A stretch of 12,719 nucleotides of DNA from assembly GCA_964511405.1 (NCBI GenBank), contig CAZEFK010000204.1:1-12719 (forward strand), in the 5' to 3' direction. The position numbers were made by a program, and so were the translations under genes. The notes beneath the pieces are model-generated. The model did not search any database. It saw nothing but the letters and a program-made list of their open reading frames with translations, and was not told the DNA's origin. This stretch comes from CAZEFK01 sp964511405 (GTDB lineage Bacteria > Pseudomonadota > Alphaproteobacteria > Elsterales > Elsteraceae). Below, piece by piece: positions 6,129 through 12,367 of this stretch (its first letter is position 1; each line of letters opens with the position of its first letter).

Positions 6129-6755
6129 ATGACGGCGATCGCACACCATCACGGGATGGGGCCGCTGATCACTCTGGCACGGCAGATGCCGCTGCATGTC
6201 GCGACCGACGGCTTCCTGTTCCTGCGCCATGCCGAGACCGAGGGCAACCGCACCCTGCACTATCAGGCCGCCGACCAGCCGCTGAACGCCCATGGGCTGG
6301 GCCAGGCGGTGCATGCGGCCGGCCTGCTGACCGCCGAGCTGGTCGACCGCATCGTCGCCAGCACGATGCGGCGCGCCCGCGAGACAGCGGCGATCGTGGG
6401 CAATGTGCTCGGTCGCCCGGTCGCGCTCAATGACGGGCTGCGCGAGCGCTGGTTCGGCGCCGTCGGCGAATCATCGGCCGACATCGACTGGGCCGTCGAC
6501 CCGCCCGGCGGCGAGCCGCTGGCGGCGTTCGTCGCGCGCACCCGGACTGCGATCGAGGCGGCGCTGGCCCCGTCCGACACGGCCCTGCTGGTGGCCCACA
6601 CCGGCACGCTCTACGTGCTGGCCCACGTCCTGGATGCCGCGATGACACCGGAGCACTGGGCCAACGCCAATCCATTGCATTTCACCCGGATCGGGGGCCG
6701 CTGGCAGGTGGCCGCCCGGGAGCGGCGCAGCGACGTCCCGATCGAGATCCTGTAG
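6129..6755 (+). CDS. Histidine phosphatase (phosphoglycerate mutase-like) family protein
   Basis: A 208-residue protein of histidine phosphatase clade 1. R33-H34 in LRHAETEGN is the phospho-accepting motif, R82 in TMRRARETA is the second conserved Arg, E106 in LRERWFG is the likely acid, and H157 in LLVAHTGT is the second catalytic His. GGEP (127-130) matches the usual GGES region. Such enzymes remove or move phosphate groups; related ones are CobC/GpmB-like phosphatases. The substrate cannot be read from sequence. The start is uncertain: ATG 6129 is the longest reasonable one, while ATG 6156 or ATG 6186 (giving MPLHVATDGFLFLRH) is closer to the usual family N-terminus and none has a strong ribosome-binding site. 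The gene converges on the next one with four bases between stops. It appears to be transcribed alone. Confidence 0.88.
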   Translation: MTAIAHHHGMGPLITLARQMPLHVATDGFLFLRHAETEGNRTLHYQAADQPLNAHGLGQAVHAAGLLTAELVDRIVASTMRRARETAAIVGNVLGRPVALNDGLRERWFGAVGESSADIDWAVDPPGGEPLAAFVARTRTAIEAALAPSDTALLVAHTGTLYVLAHVLDAAMTPEHWANANPLHFTRIGGRWQVAARERRSDVPIEIL

Positions 6756-6759
6756 CCGC

Positions 6760-7131
6760 TCAGGATTGGTCGCCGATCACCACGCAGAAGATCGGGGCCG
6801 TGCACGGATCCTGCCCGACCGGAATGTGCGGCGTGCAGATATGGGCACCGCCATCGGGGGCCGACACCGGCAGCACCTTCTCCGTCGGGACCCGGCACCA
6901 CTTGCCGTTGACCAGCACCTCGACATTGGTGCTGGACTGGCGCCATTGGGTCGGCCGGCAATCCTGGTCGGAGCAGCAGCTGCCGCCATCGGATGGTCGC
7001 TTCAGCGACTGGTACCAGCTATGGAACTCGGCATGCCGGTCACCGAACTGACCGGTGCTCTGCTCCTGCGCCGACGCAGAGAAAGAAAAACAAAAGACTA
7101 GACCTGACAGAACAGCCGCGAGCTTCAGCAT
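6760..7131 (-). CDS. Secreted cysteine-rich protein of unknown function
   Basis: A 123-residue protein with a Sec signal peptide: K3, a hydrophobic core (5-18) and an ASA|Q cleavage site after residue 21. The mature part of about 102 residues has seven cysteines (52, 53, 58, 79, 99, 110, 116), including the cluster SCCSDQDC, plus an HAEFHSWYQSL segment near its N-terminus. Proteins of this pattern (DRHAxFHxWYxxLKxPxxGxSCCxxxDCRP) occur as hypothetical proteins in other alphaproteobacteria, from memory; no function is known to me. The location should be the periplasm, where disulfides can form, although the odd number of cysteines leaves one unpaired or metal- or partner-bound. The ATG at 7131 fits the signal peptide but lacks a strong ribosome-binding site. 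It ends four bases from the stop of the convergent phosphatase gene. Confidence 0.8.
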   Translation of the reverse strand: MLKLAAVLSGLVFCFSFSASAQEQSTGQFGDRHAEFHSWYQSLKRPSDGGSCCSDQDCRPTQWRQSSTNVEVLVNGKWCRVPTEKVLPVSAPDGGAHICTPHIPVGQDPCTAPIFCVVIGDQS

Positions 7132-7344
7132 TGCGACGGTATCCGCGCTTGTGGGGTCGATACGTGTACCTAGTCTTGACTTGCCTGCGTCGATTGTCGC
7201 GCGCGGATGGTCAACAAGAGGTTGACGATGATCGTTCCCGTCTTTCTCGGTACGATTTGTCGCAAGCGCCGAGAGTCAGCATTGACACGCGGCGCCGGCC
7301 AGCGGTTTCTTGCTTTGTGCACAAATGAATGAGGATCGGGTCGG
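7132..7344. other. Gap upstream of the secreted protein and the cysK remnant
   Basis: This 213-base stretch is less GC-rich than the genes around it and holds the upstream regions of the minus-strand secreted protein gene and the plus-strand cysK remnant. On the plus strand a seven-codon frame (ATG 7325 to TGA 7346-7348) overlaps the remnant's ATG as ATGA. On the minus strand there is a TTGACC around 7205-7215 but no matching -10 box at normal spacing. I found no hairpin followed by T, no RNA gene and no further part of cysK. Confidence 0.4.
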
Positions 7345-7518
7345 ATGAGTTCCGACACAGCTCGCACGCCGGTCGGGATCTCGGCGGCTGCCGCCCTGCA
7401 TGCGGCGCTCGAGACCGGCGCCCGGCCCGGCATGGCCGGCAAGCGCATCGTGGTGATCATCCCGTCGTTCGCAGAGCGCCATCTGTCGACGGCGCCGTTC
7501 GACGGGCTTGAGAGCTGA
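7345..7518 (+). pseudogene. cysK: Remnant of cysteine synthase: C-terminal ~50 residues only
   Basis: The 57-codon frame reads VGISAAAALHAALETGARP, then GKRIVVIIPSFAERHLST and ends FDGLES. This matches the C-terminal end of O-acetylserine sulfhydrylase (CysK), whose members read GISSGAA...KxIVVILPSFGERYLSTxLFxxL. Full CysK has about 310-330 residues and needs an N-terminal PLP-binding lysine; none of that is here. A stop codon (7330-7332) closes the frame 12 bases before the ATG, and no other cysK segment is visible upstream. I therefore read it as a 5'-deleted gene relic. A GAGGA sequence 9 bases before the ATG means translation into a short peptide is not excluded. It ends four bases from the convergent NDUFA9-like gene. 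The reading of homology is by eye, but the motif is distinctive. Confidence 0.75.
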
Positions 7519-7522
7519 TGCG

Positions 7523-8476
7523 CTATCCCGCGGGGTGGCGCACGGCGAAGCGGCCGCCCTTGCGAAAGCGGTCGAGATAGGTCGGCACGATGCTCTCGAC
7601 GGCGGTCGGCAGGACGCCCAGGTCGTCGAGGGTCGCCGCCCCGGCCGGCACGACATTGTCGTGGGTCAGCAGATAGAGCTGATCGCGCGTGAGCGGCGGC
7701 GCCGGGAGCCGTTCGGCCAAGCCGGCGGCGAGCGCGGCCAGAGCCGTCGGCACGAACACCAGCGGCCGATGGCGGCCGGTTTCGCGCAGCGTCAGCTCGA
7801 CCAGGGCGCGCATGGTGTAGATCCGCGGTCCGCCCAGCTCGAACACGCGGCCCCCGCTATCGGGCCGCTCCAGCACCGCCATCAGGGCGTCGGCGACGTC
7901 GCCGACGAAGACCGGCTGCAGCCGGGCCCTGCCGCCGTCGAACACCGGCATCACCGGCGCGATCCGCGCCATCGCCGCCAGCCGGTTGAAGAAACCGTCC
8001 TCGGGCCCGAACACGATGCTCGGGCGCAGCACCGTGGCCGCCGGCAGGGCGGTGCGGACGGCAGCCTCGCCGGCGGCCTTGGAGCGGACATAGCGCGACG
8101 GCGACTGCGGATCGACGCCGATGCCGGACATGTGCACCAGCCGCCGCACGCCGGCGGCCGCGGCCAGCCGCGCGATCCGCTGCGCCGCCTCGACATGCAC
8201 GGCATCGAACCGGAAGCGGCCGCCTTCGGCCGTGATCCCGACCAGGTTCACCACCGCGTCGGCGCCCGCGATGGCGGCGGCGGTCGCGGCCTCGTCGGTC
8301 ACGTCGACCGGCAGCGGCGTGATCTGGCCGACATCGCCCATGGGCTTCAGGAACTTGGCGGCCTCGGCGCGGCGCACCGGCACGCGGATGACAGCCCCGG
8401 TCCGCGCCAGGCGCTTGATGAAATGCCGGCCGATGAATCCGGACCCGCCGAATACGGTGACGATACGCAAGGCCAT
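7523..8476 (-). CDS. NDUFA9-like atypical short-chain dehydrogenase (complex I-associated family)
   Basis: A 317-residue protein with an N-terminal Rossmann nucleotide-binding motif G10-G-S-G13-F-I-G16 and an SDR-type Y129-x3-K133 (YVRSKAAGE), preceded by VHMSGIG. The order VFGGSGFIGRH...LRPSIVFGPEDGFFNRLA...FVGDVADA is characteristic of the NDUFA9/39-kDa complex I subunit family and its alphaproteobacterial relatives. In mitochondria the protein binds NADPH and stabilises complex I; bacterial versions may do the same or act as quinone- or isoprenoid-related reductases, which is unresolved. It is far from any nuo gene here. The start ATG 8476 has AGAGGA about 6 bases upstream. The length agrees with the family. 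The gene is divergent from hsp20 and converges on the cysK remnant. Confidence 0.88.
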   Translation of the reverse strand: MALRIVTVFGGSGFIGRHFIKRLARTGAVIRVPVRRAEAAKFLKPMGDVGQITPLPVDVTDEAATAAAIAGADAVVNLVGITAEGGRFRFDAVHVEAAQRIARLAAAAGVRRLVHMSGIGVDPQSPSRYVRSKAAGEAAVRTALPAATVLRPSIVFGPEDGFFNRLAAMARIAPVMPVFDGGRARLQPVFVGDVADALMAVLERPDSGGRVFELGGPRIYTMRALVELTLRETGRHRPLVFVPTALAALAAGLAERLPAPPLTRDQLYLLTHDNVVPAGAATLDDLGVLPTAVESIVPTYLDRFRKGGRFAVRHPAG

Positions 8477-8503
8477 GTGCCGTCCTCTGCTCCCCCGCGG
8501 CGC

Positions 8504-8509
8504 TTATAG
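8504..8509 (-). promoter_or_regulatory. Possible -10 box of the NDUFA9-like gene
   Basis: TATAAG on the minus strand (five of six consensus positions) would place initiation near 8497, about 20 bases before the ATG at 8476 and just ahead of its ribosome-binding site. No -35 box of quality is present at 16-18 bases, so the call is weak. The rest of the 219-base divergent gap (8477-8695) shows no other structure that I can support. Confidence 0.3.
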
Positions 8510-8695
8510 CCGATTGCGCGCAGGGAAGCAGCCATTTAGCCAGGATCATCCGGACGGCGCGGGCGCCCCGGCCGCCACCCTTGATCCCGGCCGCCGCGAT
8601 GCCACCTGATAGCGCAGGCGTCCGACGGGGCGCCGCCGGGTGCCGGAGACCGGGCCCACGCAACCTTGCTCGCCTCGTTCGAGGGGGAGGTCAGA

Positions 8696-9190
8696 GTGTC
8701 GCGCATGTCGCTGCTGAACAGTCCGTTCCTGCTTGGGTTCGATCATGTGGAACGGACGCTCGACCGTTTGGCCAAAACGGCCGGCGAAGGATATCCGCCC
8801 TACAACATCGAGCAGGTGGCCGAAGGCGAGTTGCGGATCACCCTGGCGGTTGCCGGCTTCGGCCGCGACGATCTGTCGATCCAGCTCGAGAACGACCAGC
8901 TCTCGATCCGCGGCCGCCAGCAGGACGACGCCAACCGGGTCTATCTGCATCGCGGCATCGCCGCCCGCCAGTTCCAGCGCACCTTCGTGCTGGCCGAAGG
9001 CATCGAGGTCACCGGTGCCGCGCTCGACAACGGCCTGCTGCACATCGACCTGAAACGGCCGATGCCGCAGGTGCGGGTCAAGACCATCGAGATCGCGACA
9101 GCCAAGCCGGCGGGAGCCGGGACGGCCCCCGGCGACGGCGCGGCGGGTGGCGCCCAGGTGGTGGATGTCGAAACCGGGACTCGGCGCTGA
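8696..9190 (+). CDS. Small heat-shock protein, Hsp20/alpha-crystallin family
   Basis: A 164-residue protein. The alpha-crystallin domain covers about residues 36-128 (YNIEQVAEGELRITLAVAGF to GLLHIDL). The conserved AGFxRDDLSIxxEN, the dimerisation-loop region and the GLLHI strand are visible. An I-E-I motif lies downstream (KTIEIA), followed by a flexible Gly/Ala-rich tail. The family forms oligomers that hold unfolding proteins in the cytoplasm for refolding by DnaK and ClpB. It resembles the IbpA-type HspH of alphaproteobacteria. I choose GTG 8696 because GGGGGAGG ends five bases before it; the ATG at 8705 would put that site 14 bases away. DUF1150 follows after 63 bases, a pairing seen in other alphaproteobacteria. 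I found no convincing sigma-32 promoter. Confidence 0.92.
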   Translation: MSRMSLLNSPFLLGFDHVERTLDRLAKTAGEGYPPYNIEQVAEGELRITLAVAGFGRDDLSIQLENDQLSIRGRQQDDANRVYLHRGIAARQFQRTFVLAEGIEVTGAALDNGLLHIDLKRPMPQVRVKTIEIATAKPAGAGTAPGDGAAGGAQVVDVETGTRR

Positions 9191-9253
9191 CCGTTTGCCG
9201 GCTGAGAGCTGGCGGCGGGGCTACGGCCAAGTCCGACGTGAAAGGAACTCGCA

Positions 9254-9469
9254 ATGACCGCGATCGAGAAACTGCGCAGCTTGTCGTCTACGGACTTTGC
9301 CGGCCTGGGCTTGAACGACGTCGCGTTCGTCAAGCCGGTCGAGGCCGACGGGACCCGGGCCTATGCCATCCATGCTGCGGACGGGACGGCCATGGCCGTC
9401 GTGGTGTCGCGGGAGCTGGCCTTCGCGGCCATCCGCCAGCACGACCTGGAGCCGATGGACGTCCACTGA
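9254..9469 (+). CDS. DUF1150 family protein
   Basis: A 71-residue protein. The pattern LGLNDVAFVKPVEADGTRAYAIHAADGTAMAV...AFAAIRQHDLEPMDVH is that of the DUF1150 family, small proteins of alphaproteobacteria that often follow an hsp20 gene, as here. There is no signal peptide or membrane segment, so it should be cytoplasmic. Function is unknown; the linkage suggests a role in stress response or as an Hsp20 partner, which is inference. The start has a good ribosome-binding site (AAAGGA, 7 bases before the ATG). The gene ends 39 bases before the stop of convergent ptsN, with two hairpins between or over the ends. Confidence 0.87.
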   Translation: MTAIEKLRSLSSTDFAGLGLNDVAFVKPVEADGTRAYAIHAADGTAMAVVVSRELAFAAIRQHDLEPMDVH

Positions 9470-9475
9470 GGCGCC

Positions 9476-9517
9476 CGCCGCTTCAGGCGGCGTGGGGAGC
9501 CTGCCGCCTCAGGCGGC
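9476..9517. terminator. Pair of hairpins between convergent DUF1150 and ptsN
   Basis: Two perfect 6-base-pair hairpins stand in tandem: CGCCGC (9476-9481) with GCGGCG (9487-9492), loop TTCAG; and GCCGCC (9503-9508) with GGCGGC (9512-9517), loop TCA. Both share the downstream sequence TCAGGCGGCGTGG, a direct repeat. They lie between the two convergent genes, and the ptsN stop codon (9509-9511) forms the loop of the second one. A bidirectional terminator is likely by position, although neither strand has a T run. Confidence 0.55.
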
Positions 9518-9985
9518 GTGGCTGGTCATCGTTTCGGTGAGCACGGCGTAGAGCGCATCGGCATTGTCCGACCCCCGCAGCTTCTCGCAGACCGTGCGGT
9601 CGCGCAGGAGCCGGGACACCCGGGCCAGGGCCTTCAGATGGTCGGCCCCGGCCGACTCGGGAGCCAGCAGCACGAAGATCAGGTCGACCGGCTGTTCATC
9701 GATCGCTTCGAAATCGATGGGCCGGTCGAGCTTGGCGAAGAAGCCATACAGCCGGTCGAGCTGCGGCAGCTTGCCGTGGGGGATGGCGATCCCGGCGCCG
9801 ACCCCGGTGGTGCCGAGCCGCTCGCGCTCCAGTAGCACCTCGAAGATCTCGCGCTCGCCGACGACGCCCTTGAGGCGCGGCAGCTCGGCGCAGCGGCGCG
9901 CAAGCTCCTGGAGCGCCTGCTTCTTGGCGCCCACGCGCAAATTGGCGGCGACAGCCTCGGGGCTGATCAGATCTGCGATGTCCAT
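9509..9985 (-). CDS. ptsN: Nitrogen-PTS EIIA protein (EIIA-Ntr)
   Basis: A 158-residue protein beginning MDIADLISPEAV with a KKQALQELARR helix. The active-site His is H70 in GAGIAIPHGKL; the downstream sequence (PIDFEAIDEQPVDLIFVLLAPE, DHLKALARVSRLLRD) is typical of PtsN. In the family EIIA-Ntr accepts phosphate from EINtr (PtsP) and NPr (PtsO) and regulates potassium uptake, nitrogen and carbon metabolism by protein binding; it is cytoplasmic and does not transport sugar. The start at 9985 fits the family, though its ribosome-binding site is weak and translation may depend on the upstream hpf. It follows hpf by 37 bases, in the conserved order rpoN-hpf-ptsN. A 12-base palindrome lies in the spacer (10009-10020). 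The gene is full length. Confidence 0.95.
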   Translation of the reverse strand: MDIADLISPEAVAANLRVGAKKQALQELARRCAELPRLKGVVGEREIFEVLLERERLGTTGVGAGIAIPHGKLPQLDRLYGFFAKLDRPIDFEAIDEQPVDLIFVLLAPESAGADHLKALARVSRLLRDRTVCEKLRGSDNADALYAVLTETMTSHAA

Positions 9986-10022
9986 CGGAGGCTCAGAGGG
10001 TGCAAAGGCATGCCGGCATGGG

Positions 10023-10631
10023 TCACACCCTCTCGGAATTGCCGCGGGACCCTGGCTGCGGGTTGCCTTGCGGGTCGATCCAGCCAATGTTGCCGTCGGG
10101 ACGACGGTAGACCAGGTTGAGCCCGCCATGGCTGGCGTTGCGGAACAGCATCGCCGGCAGGCCGCCGAGGTCGAGCCGCAGCACGGCCTCGTTGACCGCC
10201 AGGGTCGCAATCTCGGTGGCGAGCTCGGCGATGATCACCGGCTGGGCGGAGTCGGCTACGGCGTGGCCGTCAAGCTCCTCGCCATCGGCGGGTTCGGCCG
10301 CGATGACGAAGGTCGGCAGCGTCTCCACCGGCGTCCGATGGTGGTCGGTCAGCCGGCGCTTGAACCGGCGCAGGCGCTTGGCCACGTGCTCGACCGCCTG
10401 GTCGACCGCGGCATAGGCGTCGACCGCCGCGCTCTGGCCCCGAACCTGGATGGCGCGGCCGACGTGAACGGAGATGTCGGCACGGAACAAATGCGCTTCC
10501 CGCGTAACGACCACCTGGGCCTCAAGCGGGTTCGAGAAGTATTTATTGACCGTTGCAGCGAGAAGACTTTCGCATCGCGACCGCAGTGCGTCGCCGACGT
10601 CAAGTTGTTTGCCAGTTACTGTGACTTGCAT
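10023..10631 (-). CDS. hpf: Ribosome hibernation-promoting factor, long form
   Basis: A 202-residue protein. The N-terminal S30AE/RaiA domain (about residues 1-105) starts MQVTVTGKQLDVGDALR and has the basic helices of RLRRFKRRLTDHH that contact 16S rRNA. A linker (about 106-132) leads to a C-terminal domain (QPVIIAELATEIATLAVNEA... LPAMLFRNASHGGLNLVYRRPDGNIGWIDP) that is diagnostic of long HPF. In this family the C-terminal domain dimerises and joins two 70S ribosomes into an inactive 100S particle in slow growth or stress. The length fits (about 190-200 for long HPF). A separate promoter lies at 10695-10723. The gene precedes ptsN with only 37 bases between and follows rpoN after 176 bases. 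Confidence 0.95.
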   Translation of the reverse strand: MQVTVTGKQLDVGDALRSRCESLLAATVNKYFSNPLEAQVVVTREAHLFRADISVHVGRAIQVRGQSAAVDAYAAVDQAVEHVAKRLRRFKRRLTDHHRTPVETLPTFVIAAEPADGEELDGHAVADSAQPVIIAELATEIATLAVNEAVLRLDLGGLPAMLFRNASHGGLNLVYRRPDGNIGWIDPQGNPQPGSRGNSERV

Positions 10632-10694
10632 ACTCGCCGCGTGTGTAGTCTTGGTCCCGAGAGATCAAGAGGGAAAACTACGAGACCTGCGCGA

Positions 10695-10723
10695 ACCATA
10701 GGCGTGGGTCCCAAACCCGTCAA
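10695..10723 (-). promoter_or_regulatory. Sigma-70-type promoter of hpf(-ptsN)
   Basis: On the minus strand TTGACG (10718-10723) and TATGGT (10695-10700) are separated by exactly 17 bases. The -35 box matches five of six consensus positions and the -10 box four. Initiation near 10688 gives a leader of about 57 bases before the hpf ATG at 10631. This separates hpf-ptsN from rpoN transcription, at least partly. The -10 box is identical to that at 1180-1185. Confidence 0.6.
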
Positions 10724-10807
10724 GTGCGGCGCCGGAGCGACCGCTGCGCCGCGCGACGCCAACCCCGGCGCAACGCTGCGTCCTGCGTTATATGCCCAAA
10801 TTCCTGC

Positions 10808-12298
10808 CTAGATCGTTAAGCTTTTCTCGCGCCGGCGCTGCACCGACGACGGGATCCGCTGCGCCTCGCGGTATTTGGCCACGGTCCGACGGGCGATATC
10901 GATGCCGTCGGCCAGCAGGATGGCCACGATGCGATCGTCGGACAGGATATCGTCGGCGGACTCCTGGTCGATCAGGGTCTTGATCCGGAAGCGGACGGCC
11001 TCGGCCGAATGCGCGGCCTGGCCGCTGGCGCCGGGGATCGCCGAGGTGAAGAAATACTTCAGCTCGAAAATGCCGCGCGGCGTCGCCAAGTATTTATTCG
11101 TGGTGACCCGGCTGACCGTCGACTCGTGCATGCCGATCGCCTCGGCGATGTCACGCAGGATCAGCGGCCGGAGATGGGTGATACCATGCAGGAAGAACGC
11201 ATCCTGTTGGCGCACGATCTCGGTGGCGACCTTGAGGATGGTGGTCGCCCGTTGGTGCAGGGATTTCACCAGCCAATTGGCCGAGGCCAACCGCTCGGAC
11301 AGGTAGTCGCGGTCCTCGCGCTTCAGGCTGTGGCGGTTGACCGTGGCATAGTAGCGCGTGTTGACCAGCACCCGCGGCAAGGTGTCGGCGTTGAGCTCGA
11401 TCAGCCAGCCGCCGCCGGGCTGGGCGCGCATCAGGATGTCCGGCCGGATCGGCTGCGGCGGTTCCTGGGCGAAGGCTTCGCCGGGCTTCGGGTTGAGCGC
11501 CCGGATCTCGGCGACCATGTCGGTCAGGTCGGCCTCGTCGACGCCGCAGACCCGGCACAGCTGTGGGACGTCGCGGCGCGCCAGCAGCGGCAGGTTGGCC
11601 AGCAGCGCCGCCATGGCCGGATCGAGCCGGTTCTTCTCCTTGAGCTGCAGGGCCAGGCATTCGGCCAGGCTGCGCGCCATCACGCCGGGCGGATCGAAGG
11701 CCTGCAGGCGCGCGAGCACGGCCTCGACCCGGGCCACGGCGCAACCGAGCTGCTCGGCGACCCGGTCGAGGTCCGTGGTCAGGTAGCCGGCATCGTCGAC
11801 CAGGTCGATCAAGTACAGGCCGATCAGACGCTCGCGGGCGTCGGGCAGGTCGACCAGCTGCGCCTCCAGGTGCTCGCGCAGGGTCTCGGGCCGGCTCAGC
11901 CTCTGCTCGATGCCGATTTCGCTGTCGTCGAAGTCGGCGCGCCCGCCGCTGGTCCGCAGGCCGGAGCCGCCGAGGTCGGCCGGATCGTCGGTGACGTCGG
12001 GTCCGCCGCTCGCATCATAGTCGAGCGGCTGGGCGTCGGCGTCGGGCAGGCTGTCGGCACCGACCAGATCGGCGCTGTCGCGCGCGGGCGCGACGGGCTG
12101 CGGCAGCTCGGCGGGCGCCTCGATGCTCGCGGGGGCGCTCTCGTCGCGTTCCAGCAGCGGGTTCTGCTCGAGCTCGCTCTCGACATAGGCGCCAAGCTCG
12201 AGGTTGGACAGCTGCAGCAGCTTGATCGCCTGCTGCAGCTGCGGGGTCATGACCAGCGCCTGGGACTGACGCAGGTCCAGGCGCTGAACTAGCGCCAT
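10808..12298 (-). CDS. rpoN: RNA polymerase sigma-54 factor
   Basis: A 496-residue protein. It opens with region I, MALVQRLDLRQSQALVMTPQ and a leucine/glutamine-rich stretch (LQQAIKLLQLSNLEL), which binds core polymerase and answers to activator ATPases. An acidic, Asp/Pro/Ala-rich region II (about 50-115) follows, then the core-binding domain. A helix-turn-helix segment, HESTVSRVTTNKYLATP, lies in the C-terminal third. The RpoN box ARRTVAKYRE is at 469-478, which reads the -24 promoter element. Sigma-54 directs nitrogen and other regulated genes. The start 12298 has GAGGAT upstream at about 7 bases. It follows lptB by 69 bases, a linkage common in proteobacteria. It looks intact in all regions; the length fits alphaproteobacterial members. 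Confidence 0.97.
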   Translation of the reverse strand: MALVQRLDLRQSQALVMTPQLQQAIKLLQLSNLELGAYVESELEQNPLLERDESAPASIEAPAELPQPVAPARDSADLVGADSLPDADAQPLDYDASGGPDVTDDPADLGGSGLRTSGGRADFDDSEIGIEQRLSRPETLREHLEAQLVDLPDARERLIGLYLIDLVDDAGYLTTDLDRVAEQLGCAVARVEAVLARLQAFDPPGVMARSLAECLALQLKEKNRLDPAMAALLANLPLLARRDVPQLCRVCGVDEADLTDMVAEIRALNPKPGEAFAQEPPQPIRPDILMRAQPGGGWLIELNADTLPRVLVNTRYYATVNRHSLKREDRDYLSERLASANWLVKSLHQRATTILKVATEIVRQQDAFFLHGITHLRPLILRDIAEAIGMHESTVSRVTTNKYLATPRGIFELKYFFTSAIPGASGQAAHSAEAVRFRIKTLIDQESADDILSDDRIVAILLADGIDIARRTVAKYREAQRIPSSVQRRREKSLTI

Positions 12299-12310
12299 GG
12301 CCGATCCTCA

Positions 12311-12334
12311 CCGGCAGGCAGGCAGGCATGCCGG
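12311..12334. repeat. Short GGCA repeat and inverted repeat between lptB and rpoN
   Basis: Four GGCA units in a row (12313-12328) are flanked by CCGGCA (12311-12316) and TGCCGG (12329-12334), which can pair as 6 bases. The unit GGCATGCC is also palindromic at its 3' edge. It stands 13 bases upstream of the rpoN start, inside the 69-base gap. A role in the rpoN leader is possible; slippage in such a tetranucleotide repeat is another possibility. No function is supported by more than position. Confidence 0.4.
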
Positions 12335-12367
12335 GCGAAACGCTGCGCCATCAGAGGCACCCGGCCG

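Noticed and set aside
6175..6190. A sigma-54-like element, TGGCACGGCAGATGCC, with GG-N10-GC spacing
   Set aside because: It lies inside the histidine phosphatase coding frame, and initiation from it would be downstream of all usable start codons. One core base is off. Probably chance.
8580..8610. CTTGAT followed by CCACCTGAT upstream of hsp20, resembling a sigma-32 promoter
   Set aside because: The spacing to the -10-like part does not fit the alphaproteobacterial heat-shock consensus and the -10 match is poor.
11009..12292. A 427-codon open frame on the plus strand opposite rpoN
   Set aside because: Low-complexity product without motifs, fully covered by an unmistakable rpoN on the other strand.
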